Assembly: GCF_000006445.2 (NCBI RefSeq)
Contig: NC_006049.2
Coordinates: forward strand, 1,302,001-1,366,000
DNA from: Debaryomyces hansenii CBS767
Lineage: Eukaryota > Ascomycota > Pichiomycetes > Serinales > Debaryomycetaceae
DNA length: 64,000 bases
Direction: 5' to 3'
The translations under genes were made by a program, and so were the position numbers. Under the pieces are notes generated by a model. That model saw only the letters and a program-made list of their open reading frames with translations, did no database searches and had not been told where the DNA came from. Of this stretch, positions 29,105 to 39,229 are shown piece after piece (the stretch's first letter is position 1; every line of letters begins with the position of its first letter).

Positions 29105-31546
29105 TCATTTAAAATTGAAAAACTTTTCCAAGTAGCTTGGATTGAAATCAGTTCTCTTTGAAATATACTGCCTTATGGCATAAGGTTTTAAATTTGCCAA
29201 TTGACCCTCTGTGACCAACGAATTGATTAAGTTTGGATGAACTGTAAATAAATTGCCAATCTCCTTCAATAATAGAAAATGCTCAGATAATTCGCTTATT
29301 TGCCATTCATCAATAACAGATTGAAATCTAATCACATCCTTTGTTAAAATAATACCTCCAGTAGAATTAACCACAAATTTCTTATAATGTTCCAAAAGTT
29401 GATTCAAGAAGTTCATTCCTATTTTAACCAAGACATTAGTTAGGTTGGAATTATTCAAATACAATGCAAGCTTTTCATGTGAATGAGTTAAAAATTCAGA
29501 TACCTCCTCACATGCCTCAGTATCATCCTCTACAATATTCTCGCATAGGAAATCTTTCTTTTTCTGTCTCGTTAACAAGTATGCAACTCTGTTACATATC
29601 ATAGCAATTGTATCACCAATAATAATATTAAGGGAAATTTCACATCGTGATATATAACTATTTGACAAACTGCTCATTCGATTTTTAATAGTAGGAGAAT
29701 TCACAGCACATGGTAGCATTATCTTTTTTATGCATGATGATAATAGGTATAAAATTTCACTTGTCAATTTAAATGTACTCAAATAGCTTAAATCTATTGG
29801 CTGGTTGGAATTAATCTTGGAGTTTGACAGCTCTTGTTTGAGTGTATCATATGCTACCTCTAACCCTGCACTTATGTAAAGCTTACCAAAATCAAAAAGT
29901 AGTATTTCTATGATTTCCAAAGTATACTCTGGTGTTTTGTTGGGAGCCAATTCCAACACACGGGCAACTGATTCAACCGCAGACTTTATCACTGTCTCAA
30001 CCTCGTTGATATTTAATGTAGAATATTTTTCACTTTCGGCTTCATGTTTTTCAAAATCAGTTGAGTTTCTTGCATTGCGTTCAGATAAGTGCGTCTTCAT
30101 AAAGTTTGTAAATTGATTTAACCTCTTCTTTTCCGAAAAATGGAAACTAAATCTATCATGATGTTCCTGCGGAGCCTTCTCATTATATTCTAAGTTATCC
30201 AAATTTTCAAGCTTTGTTGATAAGTATTTGTTAGATAATGCCTTTTCGTTGTACGTATTAAACTTCTGAACAATACTGTAGATTGTGTCTTCCAAATTTT
30301 TCTTCTCCCTGTTGAAGTATATGCTTTCGGAAGTGTATTCAATAAATAAATCATAATAACATTGATCTAATGTAGGGCACAATTCATTACTCATATCCAA
30401 TTCATTTGTAGTTAAAAATTCTTTAACGTCTTTTGTAAAATCACCAACCAATACATACAAAGAATGCAAAACTCTAACATGAGCCAATGTACTTACTGAT
30501 AAAGAATACTGGAGAAGTGTACTGATCTTGTTTTGAATAATTTGGGCATAGATTCTTTGTATAAAAATTTTCAATACAGGTGTAGCATCTTCAAAAACCT
30601 GCTGAACAATTCTTGCTTGGCCTTTTATTGATATTTTTAGCCCATCAAGCAATGCTTCTGTGGATTCATCCTTGATATTTTCCCCGAAATCAGGATCTGA
30701 CAATTTGTTCCAAATAGCCTCATTGTCAAGTAAAGAATTATCATCCAAATTTTCTGTATCCAACATAAAGTCATGTTTGTTCAAAAATAATTGTACGACT
30801 GTAGCACCGCCGTTAAATTGATGCAAAATACTAGCAACTTCCTTCATTCTATCATATTCATCACATTCATAATATACGTCAAATTTCTTTAGCAATTCTT
30901 TCTCCATTGTTTCACTGAACTTTTCTATAACAGTAACGCAATGGTCAGTCTTCGGTAAATCTGGAGATGCAATTTTCTTTGCTAGCGTAAGAAGATTACT
31001 AACTGTTTTGGCACATTTAATTTTATCTTCGTACACCTTACTGGTTCTAAGTTTTTCTAGAGGGTCATATTTCTCCTTTGTATAAAATCCATGGTAAGCT
31101 CTAATCAAGAATATGGTTTCTGTTGATCTATCTCTTGAATTGGTGATTTTGTTTAACGAATTCCCTAATGGATCAATTCTATTAGAAACTTCCGATATCT
31201 TGGTGTCCAAGCTACCAAATTTTCTGGTTATTCTGTCCACTTTGGATGAAAGTTCAAGCACATTTTCACTGTGTTTTAATTCATAGTCCTCAACATCCTT
31301 TTCAGCCTGTGAATTCTTAGCCAAAGCCCTATTATTCAATTGCTTTAGCTCCCGTAATGTTGATTCAAATGTTCTTATATAAGGCTTAGGATCTAAATAT
31401 TCTAGTTTATTGACTTCAGCACCTTTCAAGAAATGGTCCTTACTTAGCTCTTCAACAAAATCATTAACTGATAAACCTCCTAAAAAGTTATCAAGATTGA
31501 GTAGCTGGAGAATATCTTCATCCAAGTCGTATATAGAGAAGCTCAT
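29105..31546 (-). CDS. SEC10: Exocyst subunit Sec10
   Basis: 813 residues (871 in S. cerevisiae). Sec10 is part of the octameric exocyst that tethers secretory vesicles at the plasma membrane. Evidence: the N-terminal motif YLDPKPYIRTFESTLRELKQL, the long coiled coil typical of CorEx interactions (~60-140, KVDRITRKFGSLDTKISEV), and LIRAYHGFYTKEKYDPLEKL, followed by entirely helical rods. There is no break. It ends in SYLEKFFNFK. ATG at 31546 is preceded by stops in frame. Confidence 0.88.
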   Translation of the reverse strand: MSFSIYDLDEDILQLLNLDNFLGGLSVNDFVEELSKDHFLKGAEVNKLEYLDPKPYIRTFESTLRELKQLNNRALAKNSQAEKDVEDYELKHSENVLELSSKVDRITRKFGSLDTKISEVSNRIDPLGNSLNKITNSRDRSTETIFLIRAYHGFYTKEKYDPLEKLRTSKVYEDKIKCAKTVSNLLTLAKKIASPDLPKTDHCVTVIEKFSETMEKELLKKFDVYYECDEYDRMKEVASILHQFNGGATVVQLFLNKHDFMLDTENLDDNSLLDNEAIWNKLSDPDFGENIKDESTEALLDGLKISIKGQARIVQQVFEDATPVLKIFIQRIYAQIIQNKISTLLQYSLSVSTLAHVRVLHSLYVLVGDFTKDVKEFLTTNELDMSNELCPTLDQCYYDLFIEYTSESIYFNREKKNLEDTIYSIVQKFNTYNEKALSNKYLSTKLENLDNLEYNEKAPQEHHDRFSFHFSEKKRLNQFTNFMKTHLSERNARNSTDFEKHEAESEKYSTLNINEVETVIKSAVESVARVLELAPNKTPEYTLEIIEILLFDFGKLYISAGLEVAYDTLKQELSNSKINSNQPIDLSYLSTFKLTSEILYLLSSCIKKIMLPCAVNSPTIKNRMSSLSNSYISRCEISLNIIIGDTIAMICNRVAYLLTRQKKKDFLCENIVEDDTEACEEVSEFLTHSHEKLALYLNNSNLTNVLVKIGMNFLNQLLEHYKKFVVNSTGGIILTKDVIRFQSVIDEWQISELSEHFLLLKEIGNLFTVHPNLINSLVTEGQLANLKPYAIRQYISKRTDFNPSYLEKFFNFK

Positions 31547-31758
31547 CTCGAACTAATTGTCCTCTTCTATCGCTATAGGTATATGTGTTGTTCTGTTGAC
31601 TATCAATTGTTGATATAGAATCACAGTGGATCTGCATATAATTTCCCATTCCATATACCGGACTCTACAATAAGACGAAATTTAAACCTAATACTAAACG
31701 TAATATTCAAACATATAAACTATTAAACGTCTACAGATGCTATTAAACATCAAAAAGC

Positions 31759-32708
<950 letters not shown>

Positions 32709-33417
32709 TCATACATCTAAACCATCATCAGAATCTTCGTTTATTGGTTTGGTACGGCTCTGTATAGACCCATAATTTACTATTCGCCTATTGGTTATTC
32801 CATTGGCATACAAGAAGTGTTCTAAAGATTCAATAGATATGTTATTGGGGTCATTGCCCAATTTTTCAAACCCCACTATTCTATTGATTTCCTTGCCGTT
32901 CTTGTAAATCACAACAAATGGTAGTACTTTAATTTTCAATTTTGTTACTAAAAATGGTGCACTTTCAGCTTTAATTGTGAGAACTTTCAAGTTTAAATAC
33001 TTCTCAGCAATGACCTTAACGTTAGTACTTTCATCACTTAAAAATGGTTTCAAAATTCCGTTTACGTACTGTTAATCTGCTGTTCATGATTTTGCATTTG
33101 TCGAACTCAGGCTGATAAAAATGAACTAAGGTTAATTCGGAGTTAGTTACTATTTCCATTATCTGTTTCTCGTCACTAATCTCTATTACGCTTCCCAAGG
33201 ACCCGTTTCTTTCAGTCTCCTCGTCGTCAATTCTTTTAAATTCCGCTGATAGTTGTTGGATCCTTGCCTCTCTATATTTTGATATCGCTTCATCATCCTC
33301 TAACAACTCCAATAAATCATCGTCGCTTTCAGATTCATGAACCTCATCATCTTTTATTTGCTTACGAAGCTTAGACTCTTGATACTTTTCGACTAACTCG
33401 GATTGTTTTTGGTCCAT
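32709..33417 (-). CDS. PLP1: Phosducin-like protein Plp1, with a 55-nt intron
   Basis: Exon 1 is 33417-33070 and exon 2 is 33014-32709, giving 217 residues (230 in S. cerevisiae). Plp1/TXNDC9 proteins modulate CCT chaperonin folding of tubulin and actin. The N-terminal half is a charged helix (YREARIQQL.AEFKR); the second half is a thioredoxin-like fold without redox cysteines: TLVHFYQPEFDKCKIM, then APFLVTKLKIKVLPFVVIYKNG and IVGFEKLG. Unspliced, the gene appears as two overlapping frames. Removing the intron joins NSRLT to VIAEKYLNLKV exactly as family members read (DKHLELLAKKHLETKF). A simple frameshift would not reproduce that spacing. Confidence 0.85.
33015..33069 (-). other. PLP1 intron with AAG acceptor
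   Basis: On the minus strand: donor GTACGT at 33069-33064, perfect branch TACTAAC at 33027-33021, and the acceptor GTTAAG ending at 33015, only 6 nt after the branch motif. Phase 0. The AAG acceptor is unusual; no better YAG lies downstream that keeps the family alignment. Confidence 0.72.
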
Positions 33418-33561
33418 TCTTAATTACAATCTCTATCGATACAAGACTAGTATCAATATATTTCATCTTCAGTCAAAACGCGTTGTCATTTTGAACAGAA
33501 CACGCGATAATAGTCCGAATGTGACGATGCCACAATTTCATGAACAGATTACAGTATATAT

Positions 33562-33849
33562 TCATAGACTATCCAACATCCTAAGGATGTCTGATATGGC
33601 TTCAATGTTTCTCTTTATTAAATCACTGTGATTCAAATCTATTTGAGCCTTGTTACCGTTTTTATGCAAGTTGGTAGATGTAGGCTCCAGCAACAATTCA
33701 ATCGACCTGATAATATTTCTATCAATATCCTTAACTGTTTCTAAAATCATCTTTAGCTCAAGGAGTATCGTTTCTTGTTGTTTTTCAACATCTTCTTCAG
33801 GTTTTGGAGAATCTAGATCTGATGGGATTCGTTTCGCTTTTTCAGCCAT
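33562..33849 (-). CDS. Small coiled-coil protein, unrecognised
   Basis: 95 residues with an ATG start at 33849. A polar, Lys/Glu/Pro-rich N-terminus (1-24) is followed by an amphipathic helix (ETILLELKMILETVKDIDRNIIRSIELLL), a short polar break and a second helix (HSDLIKRNIEAISDILRMLDSL). Two-helix proteins of this size are often subunits of kinetochore, DASH, Mediator or BLOC-type assemblies, but I do not recognise a family. It lies between PLP1 and a coiled-coil gene, all on the minus strand. The heptad-like pattern over the entire length argues that it is a real gene. Confidence 0.6.
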   Translation of the reverse strand: MAEKAKRIPSDLDSPKPEEDVEKQQETILLELKMILETVKDIDRNIIRSIELLLEPTSTNLHKNGNKAQIDLNHSDLIKRNIEAISDILRMLDSL

Positions 33850-34111
33850 TACTTATATAAAATACTTATATTTCCGTTAATTGGTTTTGATAGCAATAAT
33901 TATTATACTTCTACAGAAAAAATTGTAAAAGAGCTTATAATTGTAATGATTTTGACGTGGTACTAAGGCTTGTAGCATATCTAAATAAAAAGATAGCTCA
34001 TAATAACTTCGAGCCGTGCACGCTTCTCGTATTTTTAGATGTCTATTATAAGTCTATTTAACTTTGAATGCTATTATATATGCTTTTAGATGCTAATATG
34101 TAGTGAAAAGA

Positions 34112-34855
34112 TCAGGATGAAGGACACTTTCTTTTTCTTGAATTTGAAATTGGTGTCGTATGTCTGGTGGTAGACTTTTCTAATTCTCTTTGCTTAATGA
34201 TCTCCATCAATAAATGTTTTAATTCGTTATTTTCGTTAATTAGTTCAATTTTAATCTTTTCATTGTCTTTGAACTTGTTGAGTAAGTAATTAAACTCCTT
34301 ACATAATTTTAAATACGTCGTTTTTAACGTAGTAAATGTAGAAATTAATTTACTTGTATTAATCATACTTTGCTTAATTGACGTCAAAGTAGATTGGTTA
34401 ACCATATTTGTCATGCTAGCTTGATCGTCCAGATTTGATTGCACATTAGAAATCCTGTGAGAAGGATTTTGCTTTGAATCATCCGCGTAGACTTCTTCGT
34501 CGTTCGAAGTTACGCTACTAGTCAACGTGCCGGGAGAATCCATTGGTGACGAACTTTCTGTTGCTGATGAATTCGCCTCATTTTTAAAGCTGAGTTTAAT
34601 CGAATTAGTTTGGTTAAATTCATTGAATGTTGATAATGCTTTATTTATTTCTTCGTTGAGATCATTTGGTTCAGCATTACTTGGAGGTTCGTATTGTTCG
34701 CCTAGGTCGCGTGAATTGTTCTGGTATATTTGGTTCTGATTGAAATCTAAGAAAAATTTATCAAACTCTTCTGATTTATCTAAATCAATTGCTTTGTCTT
34801 GATATTTCTGTTTCTTCAAGGCTGGTTCAACCTTGCTATCGCTTGATGATAACAT
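34112..34855 (-). CDS. Uncharacterised protein with C-terminal coiled coil
   Basis: 247 residues. The first ~150 are disordered and rich in Asn, Ser, Asp and Gln (SSATESSSPMDSPGTLTSS). The last third is a helix with leucines at heptad spacing (LISTFTTLKTTYLKLCKEFNYLLNKF then IELINENNELKHLLMEII), followed by a basic tail ending SRKRKCPSS, a possible nuclear signal. I do not recognise a family; the layout would suit a nuclear regulator or kinetochore linker but that is guesswork. Its upstream region is unusually long (712 bp), suggesting regulated expression. Confidence 0.65.
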   Translation of the reverse strand: MLSSSDSKVEPALKKQKYQDKAIDLDKSEEFDKFFLDFNQNQIYQNNSRDLGEQYEPPSNAEPNDLNEEINKALSTFNEFNQTNSIKLSFKNEANSSATESSSPMDSPGTLTSSVTSNDEEVYADDSKQNPSHRISNVQSNLDDQASMTNMVNQSTLTSIKQSMINTSKLISTFTTLKTTYLKLCKEFNYLLNKFKDNEKIKIELINENNELKHLLMEIIKQRELEKSTTRHTTPISNSRKRKCPSS

Positions 34856-35567
34856 AAGACGAATTGATTTAGATGAAATATGAATAAATATGTATGGTTT
34901 TGGTACTACTAGTTTATTAACTAGACATGAAATGTGTCAATGTACTCAAGCTACTTAATCATAATATTCAATGGCTATATATTTTTCTTACTTGTGATGA
35001 GATGGACATTTTTGTGTGCAGGCTTTGTTAACTTTTTGTAGAATTGCAACCAAATCAGAATTTACTGGATCTCACTTTATCTCACTTTATCTCTAATGCT
35101 ATATATGTAAGTGATGGATCTCTTGTAATACTAATAAAGATAATTCTCGGGTCAAGTCAATTGTATTCCAAAAAAGTATAAAAGATCAGCATTAAATCTA
35201 ATTTTATAATTTTCCAGTGATGAATTTTTGTGATAATTTGCCAAAATCAAGTATTTATGAAATCTCATTTTATTACTGTCACTTATATCATATCATATAT
35301 CATTATTAATATATCCAGTATAACTATATAATATTATCAATAAGTTACAATTGTGATTTCTCTATGCAATAAATATATTGATGCTAGAATCTAAAGAGAT
35401 TTATGCTAAAAAATGCGTTATATATAATTTATAATGTAAAAGCAATCAATGCTGTCTAATAATGATTTAGGATATCAAAAAGATACGTAAACGGTATAAT
35501 CGAAAAAATTATCCTTCCCAAAATAAAATGAAATAAAAATATAATAAAGTAGACGCCAAGCTTTGGA
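34856..35567. other. Intergenic, promoter side of the 247-residue gene
   Basis: 712 bp between UPS2 (3' end) and the start of the 247-residue gene, both on the minus strand. Very AT-rich, with several TATA-like tracts and a short tandem repeat at 35071-35094. No open frame of note. Confidence 0.6.
35071..35094. repeat. Short tandem repeat (10-bp unit, 2.4 copies)
   Basis: The unit CTCACTTTAT occurs twice in a row followed by CTCT. It is perfect over the two full copies. It lies about 215 bp upstream of the 247-residue minus-strand gene. Confidence 0.85.
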
Positions 35568-36215
35568 TTATTTGCTGAAAACATTACCTAACTTTGTAAC
35601 CTCACTCAAAACACTATGGGTTCTGTCGCTGACTTGATTTATATCTTTGATAATCGAGAAGCTAACATCGGAAACAAATACGCCCGATTCTTCCCATTTC
35701 TTGTTCAACGTTTCTAAAACTGATTCGAACCCTAATTTACCAACTTTGGCGTTTTGCCCAAATCTTTCTACGGACCATTCCTCAACTTTTTCACATATTT
35801 TCTTTATGGATGCATAGGCTGTAATTTCAGCTTCTTGGTTGAAACTCGTACGTGATTGTGGCATATCTGCATCAGGCTTGTAAACAACAGTTTCATTAAC
35901 CAATAATAAATGGTTCATTGTCAAATTATGCGATTTCATCACAAGGGTCTTATTTACCAAATCAACCTCACTCACTTCTCTCACATATGATTGGTCCAGT
36001 GCACCAACAAGATATACCAACCACCTTGGAATTGATTGCTTACAACCAATCAATCTTTCTGTACGCAATACTTTACGTTCAACATCGATCTCTCTATTGA
36101 TAATATCAACCGATTCGACATGAGTAGATAATTCATTAGGGTATTTTTGCCAATTGGCAGCTGTAACTTGTTCCCACGGATAGTTGAAATAATGATCTGT
36201 TGTAAAAAGCTTCAT
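35568..36215 (-). CDS. UPS2: Mitochondrial PRELI-family lipid transfer protein Ups2
   Basis: 215 residues. PRELI/MSF1 domain protein that, with Mdm35, shuttles phosphatidylserine across the mitochondrial intermembrane space. The N-terminus MKLFTTDHYFNYPWEQVTAANWQKYPNE is characteristic, followed by VERKVLRTERLIGCKQS, YVREVSEVDL, and NLTMNHLLLVNETVVY. The later helix FNQEAEITAYASIKKICEKVEEWSVERF closes the fold. Family length and the YPW.QVTAANWKKYPNE motif match Ups2 (230 residues) rather than the shorter Ups1/Ups3. Confidence 0.93.
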   Translation of the reverse strand: MKLFTTDHYFNYPWEQVTAANWQKYPNELSTHVESVDIINREIDVERKVLRTERLIGCKQSIPRWLVYLVGALDQSYVREVSEVDLVNKTLVMKSHNLTMNHLLLVNETVVYKPDADMPQSRTSFNQEAEITAYASIKKICEKVEEWSVERFGQNAKVGKLGFESVLETLNKKWEESGVFVSDVSFSIIKDINQVSDRTHSVLSEVTKLGNVFSK

Positions 36216-36435
36216 ATTGTATGATTTATATTTAAGAATACAATATACTATTAACTGATTAAAGGGATTTAATAACGTATATATTCAGTTTATCTCTTGT
36301 GACTAAAAGCCGGATTTATTTTCTGCGCAAAATTTTTTTGTAGAAAAGAAATGTGGTAAACCGGTTGAAGTCGGAATCCAAGAAAGCATGAACATTGAAC
36401 TGTATAGAATTAAATATTAAATACTAAAAAAGTAA

Positions 36436-38601
36436 TTAATCCGAATCAGAAAAGTTATCTCTGTAACGAGAAGACTGAGAAGTGATAGAGTAATTAGAGA
36501 TAGCAGAATTTTTCCTTTGCGGCAAATTGGAATCCAGTTCACTTTCACTATCATCACTATCATCGCTTATGAGTTCTCTCAGTTTAAATCGCTTTTTTTC
36601 GGATTCATTGAGTTTTAATTGCCGTTTCGCGGGATTAAGTTTTGGTTTGATTATTGTAGTATCATTAACATAGGATATGTAGAATTGATTGAAGAGATTC
36701 ATTGTTTTGGGTGAGATATTGATTAGATCACCAACGTGTGTCTGGGTTGCAGAGCTATGTTCTGAGAAACGTCTGTGGGAAAACTTCGATAGGAATGGTT
36801 GTACGGTATTTAATAAGAAGTTATCGATTTTTAGTTCCTGCTTGAAATCGGATGACACAGCTTTTGTTTCGTATGATGATTTGAGCTGTTCTTGGTGTTC
36901 CAAATCAAGTTTTATATGGCCCACAATACCGTTCAAAGAATACGGTTGGTTGTATTTTTTTTCGTTGTGACCTATGGTAAACTCATGTAAGATGTTTTGT
37001 TGTAATTGACGGTAGTTGAACTCTTCCCCAGGATTCGATTCAATTATTGATTTTGTAATTGTTTTAACAAAATTTAACAATTGCTTCTCGTCATCTTTGA
37101 AAATTAGCACTTTATGAATTTCAGAAAAGTGAATAGAGTTAAATTTTTCAGGAATAATTGAGTTGATGTAGTTAGATAGTTTATTAAATGGTTTATCTTT
37201 CTCCTTAGCTTGTGATGTTTTTGAATTAATGACATCAATATTCCCGTCTGTAATTTGACTAGATAAATCTTCGTTCTCAAATTCTCCTGCAATTTCGATT
37301 TCATCAATAATCCTTGACGCTGTTACGCCAAGCTGCAAAAAGCATATGCATTTTTCACTTTTAAATGCATCCATAATTAAATTATAGTTGGTTTTGACAT
37401 TGTTAATTATATCCATTCCGTCGAACCGGTCCAAAGGTATATTCCTTTTGTAGAACTTCTTAAACAAGCTCAACTTCAATTTGCACTTCACCAATCTTTC
37501 GAGCCCAAATGAGAATGGTAGTTTTAATTGAGTTCTATGATAATACGACGTGGTTTTGTCAAACTTTGAATTAAGAAATACAAAATTAATATTAGAGAAC
37601 TCATATAATAAGCCAAAATGACATAAATATGTGTCCAACACCAAAGCAATCTTCTTGTTCTCGATTGATAGCTTAGTATTCCATGTAGTCAAGAAATCCC
37701 TAAATATTTCTCGTGTATTCAAACCTTCCGGGTTATAATAATACTGGTTTGTTGAGTTATTTTTATACGTATTTTTGCTATTAGACAAATTTGAAATTAT
37801 TAACGGATCAATGAAATCATTACCATCTAAATTGCAGCATATCCCCAAACTAATTGTTTTGTTCGTTCTCATATCACCAGTAAGGTTAACATTATCCACA
37901 GGATTGGTGTATATTTTGTCATTGTTAAAATCTGTTAAATCATACAAATTATTGATATCAAATAATAGTTCGTTGAATTGATATATTTCACTCGTCTTAT
38001 ATTCATGAAGAGTATTCCTTAGTCTGTTTCTCTCGGCCAGTAGACTCTTTGACTTTTTTTGGATTTCTGCCTGCTGTGTTAAGTTTTGTTTAATCGATTC
38101 AACTTGTGACTCTAAAGATTGCATAAATGTTTGAGGCCACGAAGAATCATCAAGTAATGCATCATTTCCTAAGTCCTTGGTATCAAACAATTGTTTAATC
38201 TCTTTGTAATTAGCTCGTAATTCTCTCTCCAGGGGTACACTGTCTGGTTGAACTATCAAATGTTGTAGATAATATACTTTCAAGCATTTCATTACGTTGT
38301 TATTCTCAAAAAACTTCAATAGTTTACCTGTAGCTGTGTTATGCGGCCTACGGGTTTTCGTTTTACCTTTTGTTTTGTCAGATAGTTTTAGGCATTCTTC
38401 TCTTATATTCCCTTCATTTGAGATCCATCTATTTAAGGATGATTTAGATATTGGAAATATGTTCTGATCTTTAAAATGCTTGATCGTATCCGATTGTTTA
38501 TGTTTGGGGTTGATGAGTAATTGATAATTATGATAATTCAATGCCTCAACTTTTTGCAATAAACTGGTCTGCGGTACTGAACCGGTATCCTGCTCGGTCA
38601 T
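36436..38601 (-). CDS. Domesticated pogo/CENP-B-type transposase, Pdc2-like
   Basis: 721 residues. N-terminal helix-turn-helix (~35-62, KHFKDQNIFPISKSSLNRWI) and a second CENPB-type DNA-binding region (~85-150) precede a DDE_1-like fold (~205-380). Telltale segments: ISLGICCNLDGNDFIDPLII (~250-269), and IALVLDTYLCH (~318-328) where the second Asp (323) is kept. The first acidic position reads FNELLF (Asn210 instead of the usual Asp), and the third (QPxD) is absent, so catalysis is presumably lost. Relatives include the S. cerevisiae transcription factor Pdc2 and fission-yeast CENP-B homologues. The C-terminus is acidic/serine-rich, possibly an activation region. No terminal inverted repeats were seen. 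Confidence 0.72.
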   Translation of the reverse strand: MTEQDTGSVPQTSLLQKVEALNYHNYQLLINPKHKQSDTIKHFKDQNIFPISKSSLNRWISNEGNIREECLKLSDKTKGKTKTRRPHNTATGKLLKFFENNNVMKCLKVYYLQHLIVQPDSVPLERELRANYKEIKQLFDTKDLGNDALLDDSSWPQTFMQSLESQVESIKQNLTQQAEIQKKSKSLLAERNRLRNTLHEYKTSEIYQFNELLFDINNLYDLTDFNNDKIYTNPVDNVNLTGDMRTNKTISLGICCNLDGNDFIDPLIISNLSNSKNTYKNNSTNQYYYNPEGLNTREIFRDFLTTWNTKLSIENKKIALVLDTYLCHFGLLYEFSNINFVFLNSKFDKTTSYYHRTQLKLPFSFGLERLVKCKLKLSLFKKFYKRNIPLDRFDGMDIINNVKTNYNLIMDAFKSEKCICFLQLGVTASRIIDEIEIAGEFENEDLSSQITDGNIDVINSKTSQAKEKDKPFNKLSNYINSIIPEKFNSIHFSEIHKVLIFKDDEKQLLNFVKTITKSIIESNPGEEFNYRQLQQNILHEFTIGHNEKKYNQPYSLNGIVGHIKLDLEHQEQLKSSYETKAVSSDFKQELKIDNFLLNTVQPFLSKFSHRRFSEHSSATQTHVGDLINISPKTMNLFNQFYISYVNDTTIIKPKLNPAKRQLKLNESEKKRFKLRELISDDSDDSESELDSNLPQRKNSAISNYSITSQSSRYRDNFSDSD

Positions 38602-39229
38602 CTTTTAGATAGCTTGCATATACCAATCTTCAATATAGTATTATTATTACCTCATTAAATGGGATGAATTATTTTCATTTGTTTATTTCTCCCGCATTTC
38701 CACATGATCAGCCTTGCCGATCATTTTGTCTAAAATCGCACAGGTTGAAATCTAGCATAGCCATAAAATATTTCTCTTGACGTGAGTGTAACGGACATTT
38801 TCTTATTGTTCTGCTGGTCCCAATTGTTTAATTTGAAGCCTTGCAATCAAATTTATCGTCAACCGTTCCTGCTTATGCAAGTTTTCAAACACCGATTCTA
38901 CTGAGTGTTTATAATGGCTGTATCTTCTTTGTAGATTGTAGGCAGTTCAGATAGCCTTGTGAAACCCCCACAAGCGTAATATACACTTCTAAGAGCCATT
39001 ATTCATGTACATAATGCATGTAACTTTAAATTTAATATGCTATCGTGTGATTAGTTACTTCAAAAAGTAGGCGTATTCAAATTTTCAAAGCCCGAGCCAT
39101 CAATTCATTTCATTAGAAAAGTATAAGTCAACCGATGTTTCCTTCCAGATTGTGTTCTGATACTTTGTGACAAAGAAAAGTGATAGTATATAAGCATAAT
39201 TACTTTGGTTATAGTTATTCGAATACGTT
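38602..39229. promoter_or_regulatory. Divergent promoter region of the Pdc2-like gene and MNN4-like gene
   Basis: 628 bp between two divergently transcribed start codons. It must contain both promoters. I see no open frame, tRNA or clear repeat, and no motif I would name with confidence. Confidence 0.55.

Noticed and set aside
32709..33417. PLP1 as a frameshifted pseudogene
   Set aside because: A donor, a perfect branch site and exact family spacing after removal make an intron more likely than decay.
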